DNA of 64,000 nt from Blasia pusilla (Eukaryota; Marchantiophyta; Marchantiopsida; Blasiales), in NCBI GenBank assembly GCA_050084515.1, contig CM114273.1, forward strand, positions 32,674,001-32,738,000. Reading direction: 5' to 3'. Under the pieces are notes generated by a model. It worked only from the letters and a program-made list of their open reading frames with translations, was not told where the DNA came from and searched no databases. Position numbers and translations under genes: made by a program. Shown piece by piece: positions 1 to 13,128 of this stretch (within the stretch, counting starts at the first letter, position 1; every line of letters starts with the position of its first letter).

Positions 1-3000
1 CGACTTAGACGTCAGAGGAGTCATAGTAATATGACGTAGGTGGTTTCATGAATAGCGTTACTAGGATTATCCAACCCTATATTGCATGAGGGTGCGGGGA
101 ATCTTGATGAAATATTTTTCTATTAATAGAAACGAAGAAAAATAGGCTAAAAATCCTAGTTTTCCGAGTAGTGAAATAGTGAAGAGCGGCAGCGGTAGCA
201 CAATCTTGTATGTCGAGTTATCTCCATGTTCAAGTTCCATCGAAGCTCTTCTGTGAGTGCACGGACGGACTAGGCCACTTTGTATATCTAAGTTTTGTAA
301 AGATTTCAGTGATTTTGTCGCTTTCTATTTTCTCACAAAAATAAGATGGAGGATCTCCATTGTATATGCTTGTAGAACTTCCAAAGATTTCCTCCAATGT
401 CATGTACAAACAATCTTTCACTACTCGGATTGTATGGAAGATTCTCTTGGGATTGATGGCCACAATCGTAGCTCTTATAGTAGAAGTGGAAGATCCATTC
501 TCTAGATACACTACATCACCAATGTACATTTTTATTACTTTTGGACCAAGTGTGCATGTTCAAATCGAAGCATCGGAGTACATGCATCTTAGCCTTTAAG
601 ATTTAAATTTTAAGTTAATGATACTCTCATAGTAGAGCACGTAAGTGATCATAACCATGTGAATCATAGTTTGGTACAGTTTTAAATTTCATCGCATAAT
701 CGAGAACTAAGAAAAACTTAAGAAAACTTTATTTGTAGTGGTCTATAATATATCCAAATTAGCAACTTAAGTTCAAGATACTATCATCTAACTTAACGTA
801 ATTTCTAGTTCAAGTAGTTGAGAGTCCGATGATAACAACAGAGGTCGGAACATCCATTGGGATAAATCATGGTCATCTGAATTTTGATTTGGATTATCAA
901 AAGCAATGTTACTAGCTCCTTTTAACATTTGGAATTTCAGTTCCAAATTGCCCTAAGGAACATATCATACATGAGTTGAGAATTAGTTCCAATTTAAGCA
1001 ACTTAGACCCTAAGCTCCCTCCATTAAATTTGAAGATTTCTATTATAATATTGTACAAACTACCTTGGATAGCCAACCAGCTTGGGGGATCTACCAAAGA
1101 TTTGACTACCGAGCTCTAAGCTAAGCCTACATAATCATGGTTTCTCATGTTAAAAGTCATTTGGTGGAACAAGTCGTTTGACATTTCAAGTTTCAATGAT
1201 TACTTACTAGAAAAATAGAAAATTAAATACTAAACTTGAGAATGGAAAAACTTTTCCATAAACCAACTGACTCTACCAATACTAGGTATGGCTTGCCATA
1301 CACGATCGTTATTTATCTAATACTTAAACGTGGAAATGTACTTACCTCAAAGGAGAAACAACCTTCGGTGCATATTTATCTTCAAGTTGCTAAGTGTAGT
1401 AAGGATGGACTTACATCAAGAAGTACATTACCGATGAAAGTGAGGTTACATTTTAGTTGTATCTTAGTAGGAACTCAAATTCCTTGAATTCCTGTAGCAT
1501 ACTTCTTCCAGTTAAATATTTGAAAATGGAAGAATTTTCATAAAAAATATTTCAATGGATATTGAAGCCATACAATCGTCTCTAATATAACAATTACTAG
1601 TGTGGACTCTGTGATATGCAAGGGGCTACTCCCCATAAATCAAAAAATGTTTAAAGTCCTAATTTTTCCTTCAAAGTCCTAATTTTTCCTTAAAGCCTTA
1701 AAAGCAAGTACGATTAGGAGGATATTTTTATTTTCTATGAAGGCAGAAACACATTAATTTTTTAATTCACCACAAATAAAGAAATCGGTGTTTAATAAAC
1801 ATATGACTTTCATTTTACATCTATCAATCCAAAATAAAAAAAATAGTCATTCATACTTGACAAGTTTTATTAAGATTATCTTGGTAAAATTTGTATGCTC
1901 TAATTATGTACCCATTAAATTGTACTCTTGAAATGTGCACCATACATCCCTATTTACAATTCATTATTTTGAAAAAAAATTGATAAAAAATTCTAGAGGA
2001 ATATTTTTTTGCATAGGTATTTCCCCCTTTTGTCCACCAAGATAAAAGCATGTGTGGACATAAATCTCTACCCCTACTAAAGAAGTTTTAGGAAATTAGG
2101 AATTGGTGATAGTTTGCATCTTCATACTTATTAATTATTCCTATTTTATTGATCCACACACCCCATCCTATGTTGGACCACCACACTAGTTTGAAACCTC
2201 TAGGATATAGGAGGAATCTACTAAGGCCGCCTATCTATGGGTTTTGACCAACTTAAATCCCACCACTTTATGATAGCGCAACATAGAACCCCTAAATTAC
2301 ACTAGGAAGTGGATACAACTTGATGGATTGGTAGGGATTGATGGTTGTGATCTTGAATTTCCATTTATGTTTTCTTGTCAATGCTTTTTGGACCAACAAT
2401 AATGCTCTCTTGAGTCTTGTCTACCTTTTATGGGTTTTGACTCTAGAAAGTAACCATAGTTCTACGTGGACTAAGCAAGCTTTAGTTATAAGGAGTTGGA
2501 TTTTGCATGTTTGAAAAGTCTTAGACTAGAGTAATGGAATTGTGAGTTGAAATAGTGAAGAATAGGATGATGGCGTCCAAGCTATCCATTCAACATCACT
2601 ATAGACTCTAACAAGGGACAAACAATCCCTCTCTCATCAATCCTTCCCCTCCCATTATTTTAACTTGTGACTACTCTCCTCCATCCGATTTCTCCTTCTC
2701 GTCCTTTACGTGTAATCCCTTCCTCCTACTCTATTTGGTGCCCCCATCATCCCTCTTTGCCCTCCGAACCCATCCTTGACGTGAGCCCTCCCCTTGTTCC
2801 TCCTTGGTTTCCTATATCTGGCCCTCTTCATCTTCCTTTATGTCCATTATATCACCTTTTGCTCGTTTTTCCTCTTTTCTCTATGAACCCTTTATTTACC
2901 CTTTTCACATCTTTCCCATCTCCCCTCCTTATTTTCTTCCCCCTATAACCTCTCCATTCCTATATTAACCTTCTATCAATGTCCCTTATGTGTGAGTGAT

Positions 3001-6000
3001 CCCTAAGAAACCTCCCCTCTATATCTACAACCACTCTCCCTTCCATTACAAAGGTGGAGAATAGGGATGGAGGTAAACCTCCTTAGATATGGGGCATGAT
3101 GGAAGATCTTCTCCCCATTCCCCTTCCTCCTCATTCTTTTTATGCTTCTTTTGAAAACGATGTTTTGTTGAGGCCTTTCTCATGTTGCAAATACATAAAG
3201 ACTTACAGGATGTGAAGAACCATACATATAAGGGGAAGTGGGGATTAGAAAGACTTTTCAAAATTAAGGGGAAGCCAATTTTTTATTTAATCAAGCATTG
3301 CATAATACTTAATAGTATGATGTAGTCCCGACATAAGGCATCAAAATTCTTCTTTATAATTTGATTTTATCTAAAATATGACCAGAGTTAAGTTTTTCAA
3401 TCTCTCCTGCATTTTTTCGGAAAAATGAATCATAATTTAAAACCAATAAAAAGTGACCAATTTTTGTATTGGTTTTGAAATCTTCAAGGATGTGAGACTC
3501 AGCATAGTTTGAAAAAATAGTCACAGTATCTTAGCCAAGTCTTTCTTTTACAAATACATGTTCCAATTTTTTCTTTTATTCATTGAGGTTTTCATTAAGT
3601 AATACATTAAATCCACGATTTTCTTTTTCTCATAATCACTTTTGTGCCCACGCAAGGCACTGAGCCAAAGGTTCCTCCTCTAGCCCTCTTGAGAGGGATG
3701 ATCCTTCTTTGTCTATATGATGCCTACTTGTATCTCCCTTCCTCCCTAACCTAGCCTTTGACTTGCAGAGTAATGGAAACCATTGGAAATCTTTTCCAAC
3801 CCTCTTGCTATATGATATATCTCATCTCCCTACTTACAGATTTTTTTAAATAATCCCTATGAAACCCTCCATTTTTCTCTTCCACTTCCTTACTGACAAT
3901 TAAATCTTCTTTCTCATTTACTCATATAATAATAAAAATAAAATGCTTAAAAAAAGGAACCTTCCCTTGTAGAAAATTGAAGAGTTCTTCTTTCCTTCCC
4001 ATATTCAAATTCAATTGTATCTCCCTTAAAATATTTTAAAAAATCTGAATTAAGTCTTCCTATGTTAAAAATTGATCTCTTTCCCTCTTTCCCTCCCTTT
4101 CTAAGAGTAAAACCCTTAGAAATAATTTCTCTTTTAAGGTCCTCCTTTATTTTAAAATAAAATTATTTCATTTCTTTCTTCTACTCCTTCTAGATAAATT
4201 GAATAATTCTTGACGAATTACTCATGAAACCTAATCCACATAGCTTAAGAAGAGAGTTTAACTTTGAAAGATACTAACAAAAATAATAACATAGATTATA
4301 GTTTATGAAAAGAATATTTGAATGGATGGGTAAGATGTTTTATATAAGAAAGAAAGAAAGTACAATAGCTAGATAGACTCAAAAGGCATACATATTGCAC
4401 TATTGATTATCACAAGAGTCAAATACAAGTTTCTTTTTGTTTCAGATTCTATATATACCATCCATAATCAAATTATTCTTTTGTGAAATTTAAACCCATA
4501 CATGCCTCTTTATTTTATTCATCATCTAGTCCCACTATTGATATGGGTTCCACAACCCCCAACTAGAAAATTTGCAAAGAAACTCAACCACCCCTTCCAT
4601 GGTCATGGATTAAAGGGAAATTTTAGAGAGGGTATTGATGGATTTCCCTTATTGGGAGACTTAGGATTTGGTTGTTTGCTTGGTTTAGCCTTTTTCCAAT
4701 TGTGCTTCCTCTTTATTGGTGTATGATACTTATCACGTTGGACCCAATGACTTTCTAACCCTAAGACTTAGAAAAATCTTATGTGATGAAGCCTTTTTTG
4801 AGTGAAAATTTAACTTGTGTTTGGAGCCACCATGTCTACTAGAGACTTATTCTTACAATTTTTTGCTCATATTTTCTCTTCCTCAACTAAGAGCTTATAA
4901 GCAATCAAACTTATGGATGGGCACATCATCCCTCATTCTTCTAGTATTCCATTTCCAAATAATATCGAGTAACTTCATTACAATGATGTAATTTTACTTG
5001 GGTCTCCCATAAATTTGAGTGTGGTTGAATTTTGGAATCTTCTATGAGGTCCAAGGGCTCAAGGTGATCCTATAAACATATGTGGTGGCATAAGGGATAA
5101 TGCTAGAAGGCAGAACCATATTGAGGCACAGGAGACGCATTCATGGGGAAGAAGATCCAAATCAATGACTTTACCTTCTATCTCCCACCAACTATTGAGA
5201 TCTATAGGGTATGGGTATGAGGTTTGATTCTTTTCTTTGTGAGGGACCATTTCCTCCATTTGAGGAACATCTTGACTTTTGATACCACACTTGATTTTCG
5301 TACATTGTGCCCAAGAAAATGTACTTTTGAGGCATGCTAAAGTTGTGGGAGATCCCATCACTAGAGGCCTCGTTTCCAATAGTCATGTTCACATAGTTGC
5401 TATTAATGGTATTATTTTCATTTTGGTAAAATTAGGTTTTAAGGGAGGTTTCCCCATTTTCTTGCTTAGTATGGTCTTTGAGTTTATATGCTCTTCACAA
5501 GCCCCCTCAAAAAGTCGATCAATAAAATGGAACTCCTTGACTAGCCCTTTGAATTTTAGGGTTTGGAAAGATCCCTTATGGTTGGTCAATGGTTTAATAA
5601 TTTCAATTCATAACTTGGGAGTGACGAAGATTGAGAAAAACCCAATGGTTCACAAGAATTGGTAGAAAGCAAGAATTGGCTCAACTTCAACGCCATCCAA
5701 CAAAAAGAGCCCATAAATAAATAAAGGTACTATTACAAAAACAAAGAGGGAGATCGGAAAGGCAAAGTGGTACTATGGGAGTGAGCTTTGAAGCAACCTA
5801 TCATGACCAAAGTCATACAAGTGTGGGAAACCATGTAAAGTTGACATCAACATAAGTCTTGCAAGTCTCTCCTTTATCTACCCTTCCCTACCCTCCTCTT
5901 AATTTTCTTTCTTAATTGCTAGGGCCATAATGTCAATACTGTTTTCTAGATGTTGCCATATATTTCAAAGACGGGAGGTATTCTCACCACAAACGTTATG

Positions 6001-6185
6001 ACAAGTCTTCCCTCACACTTTTTTTCTTTCTTTCTTTTTTCCTTTTGGATATTGGAATAAAAGGCTGTGGAAAATCAAGATCTACCTCCATTTTGGGTGA
6101 GCTTGGAGTATCCTATGACAAAGTCTTGAAAGGGGAGATTTCGAGGCCACTTTGTTTTCGTTTCTTATGTTGCTGAACTCGGACT
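1..6185. other. AT-rich intergenic DNA, no gene recognised
   Basis: I find no coding region with recognisable motifs or convincing exon structure. Open frames are short, overlap on both strands and carry no family signature. The DNA is AT-rich, with a pyrimidine-rich strand between about 2640 and 3030 and again at 3660-4200, and short purine runs near 4348-4362. The stretch 5050-5670 has somewhat longer frames on both strands, but none matches a family I know. It may be old transposon remains; that is a guess. Confidence 0.5.
1652..1692. repeat. Two-copy tandem repeat, about 20 bp unit
   Basis: Two adjacent, nearly identical units read AAAGTCCTAATTTTTCCTT, separated by a single C. A third, degraded start (AAAGCC) follows. 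No coding or regulatory role is visible. Confidence 0.8.
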
Positions 6186-6186
6186 A

Positions 6187-6302
6187 TAATAATCCCCTCA
6201 ACAAAAGTGAAATTCCAGGAAATTAAAATTCCCCCTAGGAGGCTACGCATAATCCCCTTAACAAAAGTGAAATTCCAAGAATTCCGAGTTTTCTCTAGGA
6301 GA
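6187..6302. repeat. Two-copy tandem repeat, about 60 bp unit
   Basis: The blocks starting near 6190 and 6250 share TAATCCCC followed by AACAAAAGTGAAATTCCA and end in a CTAGGAG-type string. The copies differ by small substitutions. The minus strand is open across both copies, giving an apparent repeated peptide, but there is no other sign of coding. Confidence 0.75.
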
Positions 6303-7005
6303 CTAAACAACCAAAATCATCACTCAAATCGGACAAATTCATGTGGACCCCAATTTTCTCTTAAAGCACTCTCTTAAGAAATAACTACCCGTCAATGAAA
6401 CACACGAGGGACGGCGAGGAGGTCAAAGAGATCGCCACCCCCAATCGGTATTTCTTCATTTTTATGTTCTGAAAAAACTAGAAAACCACGTGGAAAAACA
6501 TGCGAAATGGGAATGTTTTTAATGCCATGGGAAATAAAGTGCGAGACGGAACAAGAAGCCTACGAATTTCTCGACCCGAATAAATAAACTTATCTACTTT
6601 CATTTTCGAAAATTTTCCGTCTGAATAGGTGTAGGGGTCCTAAATTTTAAGACCTGTGAACGCTTCCTAATCCGAGTAAATTCTCATTTTTTTCCATTTC
6701 CATAAGGAAAAAGAAAATTCTTAAACCGGAAAGTTTTCGAAGAATAGATTTCCGTCGAAAAGTAAATATTTTAAGCATGGTTTTCTTGAAACAAATAATT
6801 TCGGAAGTGTGAACATAGTGTATACAATACGTGACTCATGTGATCATACAGAAACTCTTAGATTATAGTCAGCCCCGAAATACGTGAGACGTTTGCTGTT
6901 GCAGATTACCCGAAATACATAGTGCAAGGAAGCCTCAATAGTTTCGGCCTCTAAAAAGACTTTTAATCGGTCATCTATTATCCACGTGTCCATCTAGACT
7001 ATATG

Positions 7006-7475
7006 CTAATTATTTTCAACCCCGCCCGTTCCCACTGAGCGGGGAAACATTCCATTCCAATAATCAAACCGCGCAGCCTCGGGGCAAAACCAAAAAGACC
7101 ACCTTGCAGCGCCGCCTCCGGTAGCGAATGACCTGGTATAGGCGGTGGTGGGATTCGTGGAGCCGTAATCGATCCTGGGGTGACAGCGCGTCCGGTAGAA
7201 TGTCAACTGGTCCTGCGTGCGGCGACCGTATGGGGAAGCTCTGATACGGTAGTGGGCCCAGGTTATCGAAGCCAGTTGAGGGAGGTAGACAGGACCGTTC
7301 TTCCCAGGTAGAGCTCGGGATGTTTTATCGGGTGAAGGGTGATCGGACTCAGAGGCTTATCTGGAGGACCCTCTATATTTGGTTAGGCCCAGGTCCTGAT
7401 CTATTATTACCACCTTTTCAAAGCCCGCTGTTTCCGCCGGTTGCTTCGTATGTGATCACTATTGTATTATATTCT
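7006..7475. other. GC-rich island beside a Helitron end, no gene recognised
   Basis: Base composition changes sharply from the AT-rich surroundings to GC-rich. A 66-codon open frame exists on the minus strand (7006-7206), but I recognise no domain. It could be an old gene fragment or a 5' region left after transposition. The island lies just outside the Helitron terminus at 7477. Confidence 0.4.
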
Positions 7476-7476
7476 A

Positions 7477-7508
7477 CTAGTAAGTTCTTGCCCGTGCGAT
7501 GCACCGGG
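7477..7508 (-). mobile_element. Helitron 3' terminus, minus strand
   Basis: Read on the minus strand this is CCGGTGCATCGCACGGGCA, a short spacer, then CTAG followed by T. That is the standard Helitron 3' end: a GC-rich hairpin about 10 bp inside a CTRR terminus, inserted before T. The 19-base hairpin core is identical to that of the Helitron end near 20218 on the opposite strand, so both belong to one family. The element would extend to the right of 7477. Its 5' TC end was not located. Confidence 0.75.
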
Positions 7509-8463
7509 GAGATATGATCGGGAACGAAAGACATATGAAAAGATTCACCAGACGATAGAATAAAATTAGTGGACACACGTTCAATTACGTTTAGTATTAA
7601 AAAGTAGGAAAAAAATTTAAGAAGATAGATTGTTTTTTATAATATATTTAACTTGGCTCAAGAGATATTCTCATATAATTTATTTTATTAATTGTGGAAA
7701 AAATAATTTATCGCCTTTCCAAGCCCCATCCTTCAATAAGTAAAAGAAAGTCACTTATTTTGATGAATATTTTTCCCAAAAGAGAGATTAAAATCTTCTC
7801 CCCGTCTAACTTGAAAATAAAAAATAAAATAGAAAAAATACATCTTTCGTTTTTTGAATAATTCTTGTCCCATGAGTGTCCTATTATCCTTTTCATTTTT
7901 TCCCAAAAGGAAAATTAAAACTAAATTTTCCATTAAATTCTATCATAATTTTTTGGCATGAACCTTGCAAAATTAATTTTAAATTTCCAAATAAGGAAAG
8001 ATAATAAAATTTAAAGAGACTCTATAAGATTTCATGGGAAAGATATTTGAATTTGAATTAATTATAATTAAAAATAAAAATAAAAACCTAATTATTAAAA
8101 TCTTACCCATTCTTGCTTTCTGCTTAGTATAGGGTAAATTAAAAGAAAAAACGTCGTGCACCGGCTTCATGGACAAATATCATACGTGTCATTTGTTCGT
8201 TGATCTTCACAACGAGCTAATGCGCCTAATAGTATGATTATATTTCTATGGACGATTCTCTTTCATTTTTTTCTCCTCTCTTTTGGTTCGGGGGACTCTT
8301 TATCTTTTCGTTTTCAATATGGAATCCTCGTCACCAAACTTTACATTTGAGAGAAAAGTCCATTTCTTCCATCTTTTGTTTGTGTTGTGGTATGATATTA
8401 AGTGCTATCATCGTCGTGTTTATTTTCTCTCATGTCAAAGAACTAGTCCAACTTTACTACACA

Positions 8464-9480
8464 CTAGTAAGGAAAATAAAAAAGTGTTTGAAAAGATTTT
8501 GTTAATGTATAGTATGCAAAGGGAAGGAATTAATTATGTTGCACACAAATTCGAACTGTTTTCTTGTTTTTGCCCATAACATGTGAAATATTTTCTTCAT
8601 GTCCAATTGCCACGTGTCAATAAGGCCAAAAAATAAATCAATACAAGTTTTTTTAAATATGTTTAAATTTTGAATTTTAATTTAATTTTAAGATTTAAGT
8701 ATATCTTCTATTATTTTAAATCTTAAAAGAGTAAGAAAATTTCACCTTTAAATAATACCCATCCCCCTTAAATAAGTTCACTCCGTAAAAGCTTGAACAA
8801 TAACTCTTCTTCCCCTTCCACTCTTTCCACCAAAATAACATTCATCAACAAAAAATCTTAGCTAATTTTAATAAACAAAATTATTTCCTTTTCCATCATA
8901 TTCATTCTCCTTTCCCAAAATGTCATATGTGAATTAATATGATTATTTTAAAAAATAATCCGGTTATTCATTTTAAATTTAAATTTTATTTTTTTCTAAA
9001 ATCTTAGAAGAGTAACAACATTTCACTCTTCTTAGTAATTACAATCCTCCATTCAAATTTAAATGATATCCCAATCCCGTGAGTAATTTTTTTGTTATTT
9101 ATCATAATTATTCCATTTTATTTACATTTATAATCACTCATAATAATATCAAATAAATTTTTAATTGATTAATATATATTCCAATGAAATCCCTATTCAT
9201 TCCTTTGACCTTATCTATTTCTACCCATCTAATATGGCTGAAGCAACAAAATTCAAAGTTGTTGGTTATTTTGTCTTATTATCTCACTATCTATACTATA
9301 ATGCAAGGAGGGGGGGATACCTTTTATGGTTATTTCTTTTTCCCAAAGAAGTGAAGCCCTCCATAAGCAATCATCTTGAAATGGCCGCTTTGAAGAAAAA
9401 GTTAAAACAAATAAAAAAAATCAAATCTATGGGAAAGTTCGGAGGGCTTCCATTTGAACATCTTATATTTGAATGAGACA
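8464..9480 (-). repeat. Dispersed AT-rich repeat starting at a CTAG Helitron-like end
   Basis: The left edge carries ACTAGT, a Helitron-type 3' end on the minus strand. The sequence after it (AATTATGTTGCACACAAATTC, with a CACGTGTCAA block downstream) recurs at 28671-28830 and, weaker, at 54905. The later part, with AAAGAGTAAG and CCCTTCCACTCTT blocks, recurs at 29040-29150. It is a non-autonomous repeat family. The exact right boundary is not clear. Confidence 0.6.
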
Positions 9481-9639
9481 TGAATTTTTTTTTACTTGGG
9501 ACACTTGTCAGTTCGGAAGTAAAAGAGGAAACTTTTTGATGTAACAAGCCGAATTAAGACACCTATGAACTTCCTAGCTCTAGCTCATTGCATATAAATC
9601 ATCTGCGTCTCTAAGTTGGAGTAGACTCAACGTAGGTGT

Positions 9640-9760
9640 CAAGGAACTGAAGAAGGAGCTGGCGAAGAAGGTGGCGGCAAAGTGGAGGCAGCATCAAGGT
9701 GTTGGAAAATTTGGAGAAAGCTTATCGACCCAAGAGGGTAAATCTCTGTTTCCAAGTAGG
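9640..9760 (+). other. Lysine-rich coding-like fragment
   Basis: A short frame at about 9640-9760 reads as a lysine and alanine rich amphipathic peptide (VKELKKELAKKVAAKW). A TATAAAT sits at 9593, about 50 bases upstream. There is no ATG in this frame and no family match I can name. It may be an exon fragment captured by a mobile element. Confidence is low. Confidence 0.2.
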
Positions 9761-10105
9761 AATTGGTTTGGATTGTTTTACTTCCGCGTGGGTTTCTCCA
9801 TGTGAAAGAGGAGAAGCGCTCTCTCGCTCACAAAATCTTCGAACAAGCTGGCTGCAACCGAATTCAAAGAATTCGTGACTTGTCAGTGTAGGAATTACTT
9901 TGGTTCAGATCAAACTTCGTAAGATTGCGATTTCCCATTCTGATTTGCTTCAGAGGAGCGGAGAACTAGCCGCACTACATCTTTGTGTCAACAAATCACA
10001 TAGCGTCCCTAATTCACTTTATTCGCGTTGGCGTATCGCAATCACGGGGAGTCTGTGATTGACTCTGTGTAGGCAGGCCTGTGTAACATTGTCTTTTACT
10101 CGATT

Positions 10106-10150
10106 CCTTAAGTTCCACACAATGAGAAACTCATCGTGTGGAACTTAAGG
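10106..10150. repeat. Long hairpin, 21-bp arms
   Basis: The left arm is 10106-10126 (starts CCTTAAGTTCCACAC), the loop is AAA, and the right arm is 10130-10150 (ends GTGTGGAACTTAAGG). The arms match at 20 of 21 positions. It could be the tip of a miniature transposon or a small-RNA precursor; nothing in the sequence decides between them. Confidence 0.85.
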
Positions 10151-10399
10151 ACTTGCTTCCCACTGTCTTCCTCTTACCACTCCTAGAGTCCAACTTCAAA
10201 TTTTTTTGAATACGGGATTGTTATCTGCAGAGGTGGGGGACTCGGTCCTCTTTTATCTCGAGAAAAAGTATCGAAGACAATCGTTTGTTTGCACAACTCA
10301 CATTTCATGTTTATCCTTGGACTTTCGCTAGAAGTAGATTGTAGCACTGTCCCATCTCTCTCTTCGTCTTCAAGAATTCTCTGCATGAAGTGAGAATCC

Positions 10400-11480
10400 G
10401 CATGCTCACTTCACGCCATGATCAAGCTGGAGGACACTGTAGAGCTAAAAGAATAGTAAAACAACCTCTGCGGCGTTCACTGAGAACAATCTGCGCCACG
10501 GGGTATTCTACTGTCAGAAGGCCGGTTCGACCAAGAATTCTTTGAATTTCATCCACATTGTTCCAGTTAGACTCTATCGACAACAAACGAGTTGCCTGTC
10601 AAGAAACGAAGCTTACCACAGCACATTGCATCCCGCGCTTAGGGGTTGCATGCATGCCCGCGACTTCCTCATAGCTCCCTCTCTTCAGTGATGCCGCTGC
10701 ATCCCACTTCTCCTCCACCACCTGCATCATCGCCCCATCGCCGCAAAGACATCGACTTCCTGGGAGAGCCGCTCCCATAAAGCTTGCTCTTGCTCTCCTC
10801 CCTTGACTCATCTGTCACTAGCAGTATCCCTCGTTCCTGCCCTCCTTCCCGCTGATTTCTCCTATTCCCCCCTGGACTAAGTCAGTCGTGCCCTGACGAG
10901 CGTGTCTTGGTCGTCTAACGAGCTTCGGGTCTTGCGTGTATTCCCGAGGAGTCAGTGTGGGAGTCAATGTGTAGATTTTCCTATAGGGGGTCAGACATCT
11001 GGGCTGCAACGCCATCACCCGTAGCCTGGAGAGCTGATATTGCCGGTTTTCATCGTAGTTGTAATTCTGAGATGGCATAGAGGGTACCGTTCCATATTTT
11101 TACTTCTTTCCTATCATTTCCGTTTGCTGCACTTCCCGCTAGGAGGCGACAACGAGAGCGAGTTGGGAACCGGTATAGGGTCAATGGCATTGTGTGAGTG
11201 GGGATGCGTTGGAGCTCTGCTTCTCTCAACTGTTGGATTCAAGTGTGGCTTCTCTCTCTGCGAACGAAATAGAGGAAGTAATTATGTTAGCCTGTAGTGT
11301 CATACTCCAAGTTGTGTTGGAGTTACGCTATGCACCTGTCGACAACAATGGCACATATCACCACCCAATAATGGCACAGATCATCAAGGGAGCATGGGTC
11401 TGTACATGGGATGTTTGTTCTCCATTAGCGCCCATTAATGGCACGGCCCGCCGAGGGAGCAGGACTCTATAGGCAGGCTG
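10400..11480. other. Mixed-composition DNA, no gene recognised
   Basis: This stretch is richer in GC than its flanks. It has short overlapping open frames on both strands (60-92 codons), none with a recognisable motif. It may include degraded exons or transposon-captured sequence. Confidence 0.35.
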
Positions 11481-11504
11481 GCCGTTCGCACTGGGAAGTG
11501 GTAA

Positions 11505-11592
11505 GAGGCATTATGCCAGAGAAATGAGCCAAGTCTAGATGAAAAGCTAATTGTGTTAGCAGCGGGTTTCGATCCCCGCCCACTTGATCCAA
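11505..11592 (+). other. tRNA-like degraded sequence
   Basis: GCGGGTTTCGATCCCCGC near 11565-11582 resembles a T-arm with TTCGATC. The outer GAAGTGG and CCACTTG can pair at 6 of 7 positions as an acceptor stem, and GGCATTATGCC can form a small stem in the D position. The T-loop has one base too many and no clean anticodon stem was found. I read it as a tRNA pseudogene or a tRNA-derived SINE head rather than a working tRNA. Confidence 0.25.
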
Positions 11593-11847
11593 AGCCAACG
11601 ACTCGGCCCTACTGACGTAGGTCTCCTAGATGTTGGGAACAGGGGGCTTCCTGATTTTATTTATGAAAATAGTTTTTTCCCTGCCCAGATCTTGTTCTCT
11701 TACAAATATCATAGCCTTTTTTTTATGTGAGCTTTATGAAATTATACAAATAGTTAGGTTTTTTCTTACTTGAAATATCTAATTTATATTGATAATTTAA
11801 TCTGCTCTTGTTAAATTTTCACTGTCGGATTGAGCCTAACTTACACC

Positions 11848-12273
11848 ATGTCAACTCTCTCATTGAGCTACAAGAGGCGGTTAATTGTGAAAGAAATTAT
11901 AATAATTACGAGTCGTGAATATGTGGTAGACAGAGATGAGCATAGATTTTCATTATCTCGCTCACAACGAAAACGAAAATTGTTTGATGTGGACTCTAAA
12001 TTTTTTGCTGCTATTTCAAATGGTTTCAATGAGACTAAGGAGGTTAGAGAAGTCTCAATAGGCCAGGAAATTTTGATTACTCTCAATAGTAATAAGAGTT
12101 ACTCTATAGATAGTTGCCCTCTTGAAGATCTTGACGATGGGATATATTCTTCTACTTCCCTCTATGATTCCGAGGGATGGTATGTTGGTGATGAGTTTGA
12201 CCTCGAATATAGGCATATGGATTATGCGGATTTAGACATTAGTGACGATAGTCGAGATATTGGAGATAAGTAG
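11848..12273 (+). CDS. Hypothetical acidic protein upstream of RepHel
   Basis: From the first ATG at 11848 this frame encodes about 141 residues. The middle is basic (a RSQRKRK stretch) and the C-terminus is strongly acidic, rich in D, E and Y. I do not recognise a domain. It lies 1 kb upstream of the RepHel reading region on the same strand, so it may be an upstream exon or accessory ORF of the Helitron, or unrelated. No promoter or splice partner could be fixed. An open frame this long in such AT-rich DNA is suggestive but not proof. Confidence 0.35.
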   Translation: MSTLSLSYKRRLIVKEIIIITSREYVVDRDEHRFSLSRSQRKRKLFDVDSKFFAAISNGFNETKEVREVSIGQEILITLNSNKSYSIDSCPLEDLDDGIYSSTSLYDSEGWYVGDEFDLEYRHMDYADLDISDDSRDIGDK

Positions 12274-12551
12274 CCAAAAGAGTACTATATATTTTTTATA
12301 TTCAATTAATCATCAAAAAACCATCTTCGTTTTGTTTTCAGATATGTCTGTTTGAGATTGCTGAGTTGAGCAAACGATCAAGTTTCATTTCTTTGGGAGT
12401 GGAATGACTCAAAAAATTAATTCTTCTCTGCTTGTGTATTAATATTCCTGTGTGGAGATTTAGTATCCTTTTCTATTGAGTATTTATTTTATTATTTTAA
12501 AATATTTATTTTATTAAAATAATTGTATGGATAATGCATGATACTTTATAA

Positions 12552-13128
12552 ATGAGTGTTGAAGATTTACGCTTTAGCGATGGTGAGTTCTACATTCCTC
12601 TCAATGAACAAGAAAGGGATTATACACCTATAGATGTCGACATCGTAGAGGTAATACAAATATCAAGTCCGGAGTATGTTCCATCGCCGATCATTGAAAA
12701 TAGGAATAATGCTTCAAGTCCTGCCTATGTTCCATCGCCGATTTTTGAAAATAGGGATAAGGCTTCAAGTCCTAGTTGTGGTATCATTGCCGATTTTTGA
12801 AAATGGGATTAATGCTCCTAATGTTAGTATTAGCCCTTTGAGAAATTATCAAAGTTGTAGTTATGATGAGAGTGCATCTAGGATTTTAACCACGCTTGTG
12901 ATGAATCATCATTCTATTTCACAAGGAGTAGTTGGAGGTCAGGAGGGAGAAGAAGATACATATTCCACACATGATTGCATCCCTTCCTCGAACCCTATAG
13001 CATCTAGCCATTCATTTGTACGTGATTGTTCCGGGTCAGGGTCATGGGAAATTAGTGATTGTCATACAATTTGCTCGGAGGACTCAAGTGAGATGAGTAC
13101 GGCTGAGTCTCATTGCCCGTCAGAATGA
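12552..13128 (+). pseudogene. Hypothetical repeat-containing ORF, frame-shifted
   Basis: The ATG at 12552 opens a frame to about 12800. The reading then continues in another frame to 13128, with a Ser-rich, acidic tail. The first part holds 17-residue tandem repeats of the type SSPxYVPSPIxENRxxA. The third repeat is interrupted by the frame change near 12775, so the gene is either broken or spliced there. No known domain was seen. It lies between the hypothetical ORF at 11848 and the RepHel start at 13314 on the same strand. Confidence 0.35.
12664..12815 (+). repeat. Tandem repeat, 51-bp unit, 3 copies
   Basis: Units begin at TCAAGTCC (about 12664, 12715 and 12766) and contain CGCCGATxxTTGAAAATAGG. 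The first two copies stay in phase, encoding 17-residue repeats. The third carries an indel that shifts the frame. Confidence 0.8.

Noticed and set aside
2667-2948. 93-codon Pro/Ser/Leu-rich frame
   Set aside because: It is a translation of a pyrimidine-rich tract. No domain, no splice context, no conservation signal.
11505-11592. A functional tRNA gene
   Set aside because: The T-loop is one base too long, no anticodon stem is convincing and the acceptor pairing has a mismatch. Kept only as a tRNA-like remnant.
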